A stretch of 16,442 bases of DNA from JBFWIW01 sp050253535 (GTDB lineage Bacteria; Bacillota; Clostridia; Oscillospirales; Oscillospiraceae): positions 1 through 16,442 of the forward strand of contig JBFWIW010000064.1 in the NCBI GenBank assembly GCA_050253535.1. The letters run 5' to 3'. Below are positions 15,691-16,442 of the stretch, piece by piece; position 1 is the stretch's first letter; each line of letters opens with the position of its first letter. Made by a program: the position numbers and the translations under genes. Below the pieces are notes generated by a model, which saw only the letters and a program-made list of their open reading frames with translations, was not told the origin of the DNA and searched no databases.

Positions 15691-16190
15691 AGTTTTTAAA
15701 GTCTTTTTCCCAGTATCCTTGTAAAATCAGCCTTTGCAGCTTATGGTTTGTATAAGAGCTTTCACAATACTGACCGATTATGCAACATCTGCTAAACCTA
15801 ACATTACCGATCCCGGCCACACTATTATGTTCATATGACCAGCAAACAGCACGACGCTGTCGTAAAAAAGACCCCATTTCCAAGAATGTATATAATGGGT
15901 ACCGGCATCAGTCCTATAACCGTTATTCCGACACCGACGGCACCTAATCAGCCGGCGTATACAAGCTGGATTTCAGCCACCCCACTATTCGTTTTCATAC
16001 GTGACCAAGTGACTCTATAACGACAGATGTGTTTATATTATTGGGAAACCAGCAGGTAATTATAATTTATGCAGGCGGGATTATAAGTATAACGCCAATC
16101 CTTTTTGAGGCTGAATCCCCTGATTTTAGAGGGACCTAGTTCTTTAGGGACAATTGAAAACTGGCGGACGGATAAACGGTCCTCCTCAGT
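15691..16190. other. 500-base region with no convincing gene
   Basis: This stretch is visibly more AT-rich than its neighbours. A 61-codon plus-strand frame (15835-16020) has no ribosome binding site and neutral codon use. On the minus strand, 15834-15947 encodes a hydrophobic stretch (for example GITVIGLMPVPIIYILG) cut off upstream by a single TGA at 15948-15950, and another short frame runs from 15883 to 15689. A TATAAT at 16061-16066 without a clear -35 precedes some 165 bases that end in the terminator at 16191-16238, so a small plus-strand RNA is possible. It may also be the remnant of a lost gene. Nothing here is firm. Confidence 0.4.
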
Positions 16191-16238
16191 CTGCGAAAAA
16201 ATCCCTGAAGCCAAGCGGCTTCAGGGATTTTTTCGCAG
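16191..16238. terminator. 22-bp perfect inverted repeat, bidirectional terminator
   Basis: Arms at 16191-16212 and 16217-16238 are perfectly complementary around the loop AAGC. Each arm holds a six-base A or T run next to a GC-rich core (TCCCTGAAGCC/GGCTTCAGGGA), so the stem can end transcription on both strands. It lies 40 bases past the stop of the M23 peptidase gene and would stop that transcript as well as any plus-strand RNA from the gap. Confidence 0.88.
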
Positions 16239-16278
16239 TCCTGACCGGGAATTATTCATTCGCGGCCTAATTTCGTTA

Positions 16279-16442
16279 TTACTGCGGCAGATACTCCGCT
16301 GGGTCGACGCTCGCTCCGTCAAGGGTAACGGCGAAGTGCAGGTGCGCTACCTCCCCCGTTTCGCCGACGGCGGTGTCACCTACAGCGCCGATGACAGTCC
16401 CCATACGGACCGTGTCGCCTATCTTGACCGTCGGCATCGCTG
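16279..16442 (-). CDS. M23 family metallopeptidase (LytM-like), C-terminal end only
   Basis: Only the last 53 residues lie in the window; the N-terminus runs off the right edge. The visible part has the end of a LytM/lysostaphin-like zinc peptidase fold: KIGDTVRMGTVIGAVGDT, then the zinc-site motif HLHF (His-x-His) and VDPAEYLPQ at the C-terminus. Such proteins cut peptidoglycan cross-links or, when inactive, serve in division or sporulation complexes; which applies depends on the unseen first zinc ligands and N-terminal domain. The gene converges on pth and ends at a TAA (16279-16281). Confidence 0.9.
   Translation of the reverse strand, partial: AMPTVKIGDTVRMGTVIGAVGDTAVGETGEVAHLHFAVTLDGASVDPAEYLPQ

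Noticed and set aside
15835..16020. 61-codon plus-strand frame downstream of pth
   Set aside because: No ribosome binding site, neutral third-position use, and no recognisable family; kept only as part of the gap description.
16191..16238. Perfect 22-bp inverted repeat as a mobile-element end
   Set aside because: A single hairpin with A/T runs next to a gene end fits a bidirectional terminator; no transposase, second copy or target duplication is seen.

Overview
The window reads as the chromosome of a moderately GC-rich low-GC-lineage Gram-positive bacterium, most likely a member of the class Clostridia. The evidence is an AddA/AddB recombination nuclease-helicase pair in place of RecBCD, a YtrA-type GntR regulator driving an ABC-2 exporter, strong GGAGG ribosome binding sites, several TTG starts and long intrinsic terminators. 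The genus cannot be fixed from the sequence alone. No tRNA, rRNA, CRISPR array or intact mobile element was recognised.

Layout. (1) Positions 1-2301, minus strand: a TRAP transporter operon dctP-dctQ-dctM; dctM runs off the left edge. A strong hairpin sits between dctP and dctQ. (2) Positions 2302-2688: a divergent control region with a long dctP leader, promoters facing both ways and three copies of a CATATG-centred motif. (3) Positions 2689-3324, plus: a GntR regulator of the FCD class, probably the local regulator of the transporter, closed by a terminator. (4) Positions 3606-10476, minus: addB-addA, overlapping by 8 bases, closed by a composite terminator. (5) Positions 10579-13718, minus: a three-gene cassette of YtrA-like regulator, ABC ATPase and ABC-2 type permease with a large extracytoplasmic C-terminus; all three are translationally linked. 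(6) Positions 13993-15654, plus: prs (PRPP synthetase) and pth (peptidyl-tRNA hydrolase), closed by a terminator. (7) Positions 15691-16190: about 500 bases with no convincing gene. (8) Positions 16279-16442, minus: the C-terminus of an M23 family (LytM-like) peptidase, with a 22-bp perfect inverted repeat just past its end.

How the parts work. The first block is a substrate-responsive uptake module: a membrane-anchored binding protein feeds a four-helix/large-permease symporter, and the divergent FCD regulator probably senses the substrate or a metabolite of it (typically a carboxylate or sugar acid). The middle of the window is housekeeping DNA repair (AddAB) next to an exporter of the kind induced by envelope stress in Bacillus. 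The right part holds two core genes, prs and pth, but not their usual neighbours glmU and mfd.

I did not find a clearly new system. The most worthwhile items are regulatory: the dctP-dctQ hairpin, the operator-like array and leader ORF upstream of dctP, the altered metal site of the FCD regulator, the hairpin immediately after the ABC permease, and the unexplained gap between pth and the M23 gene.
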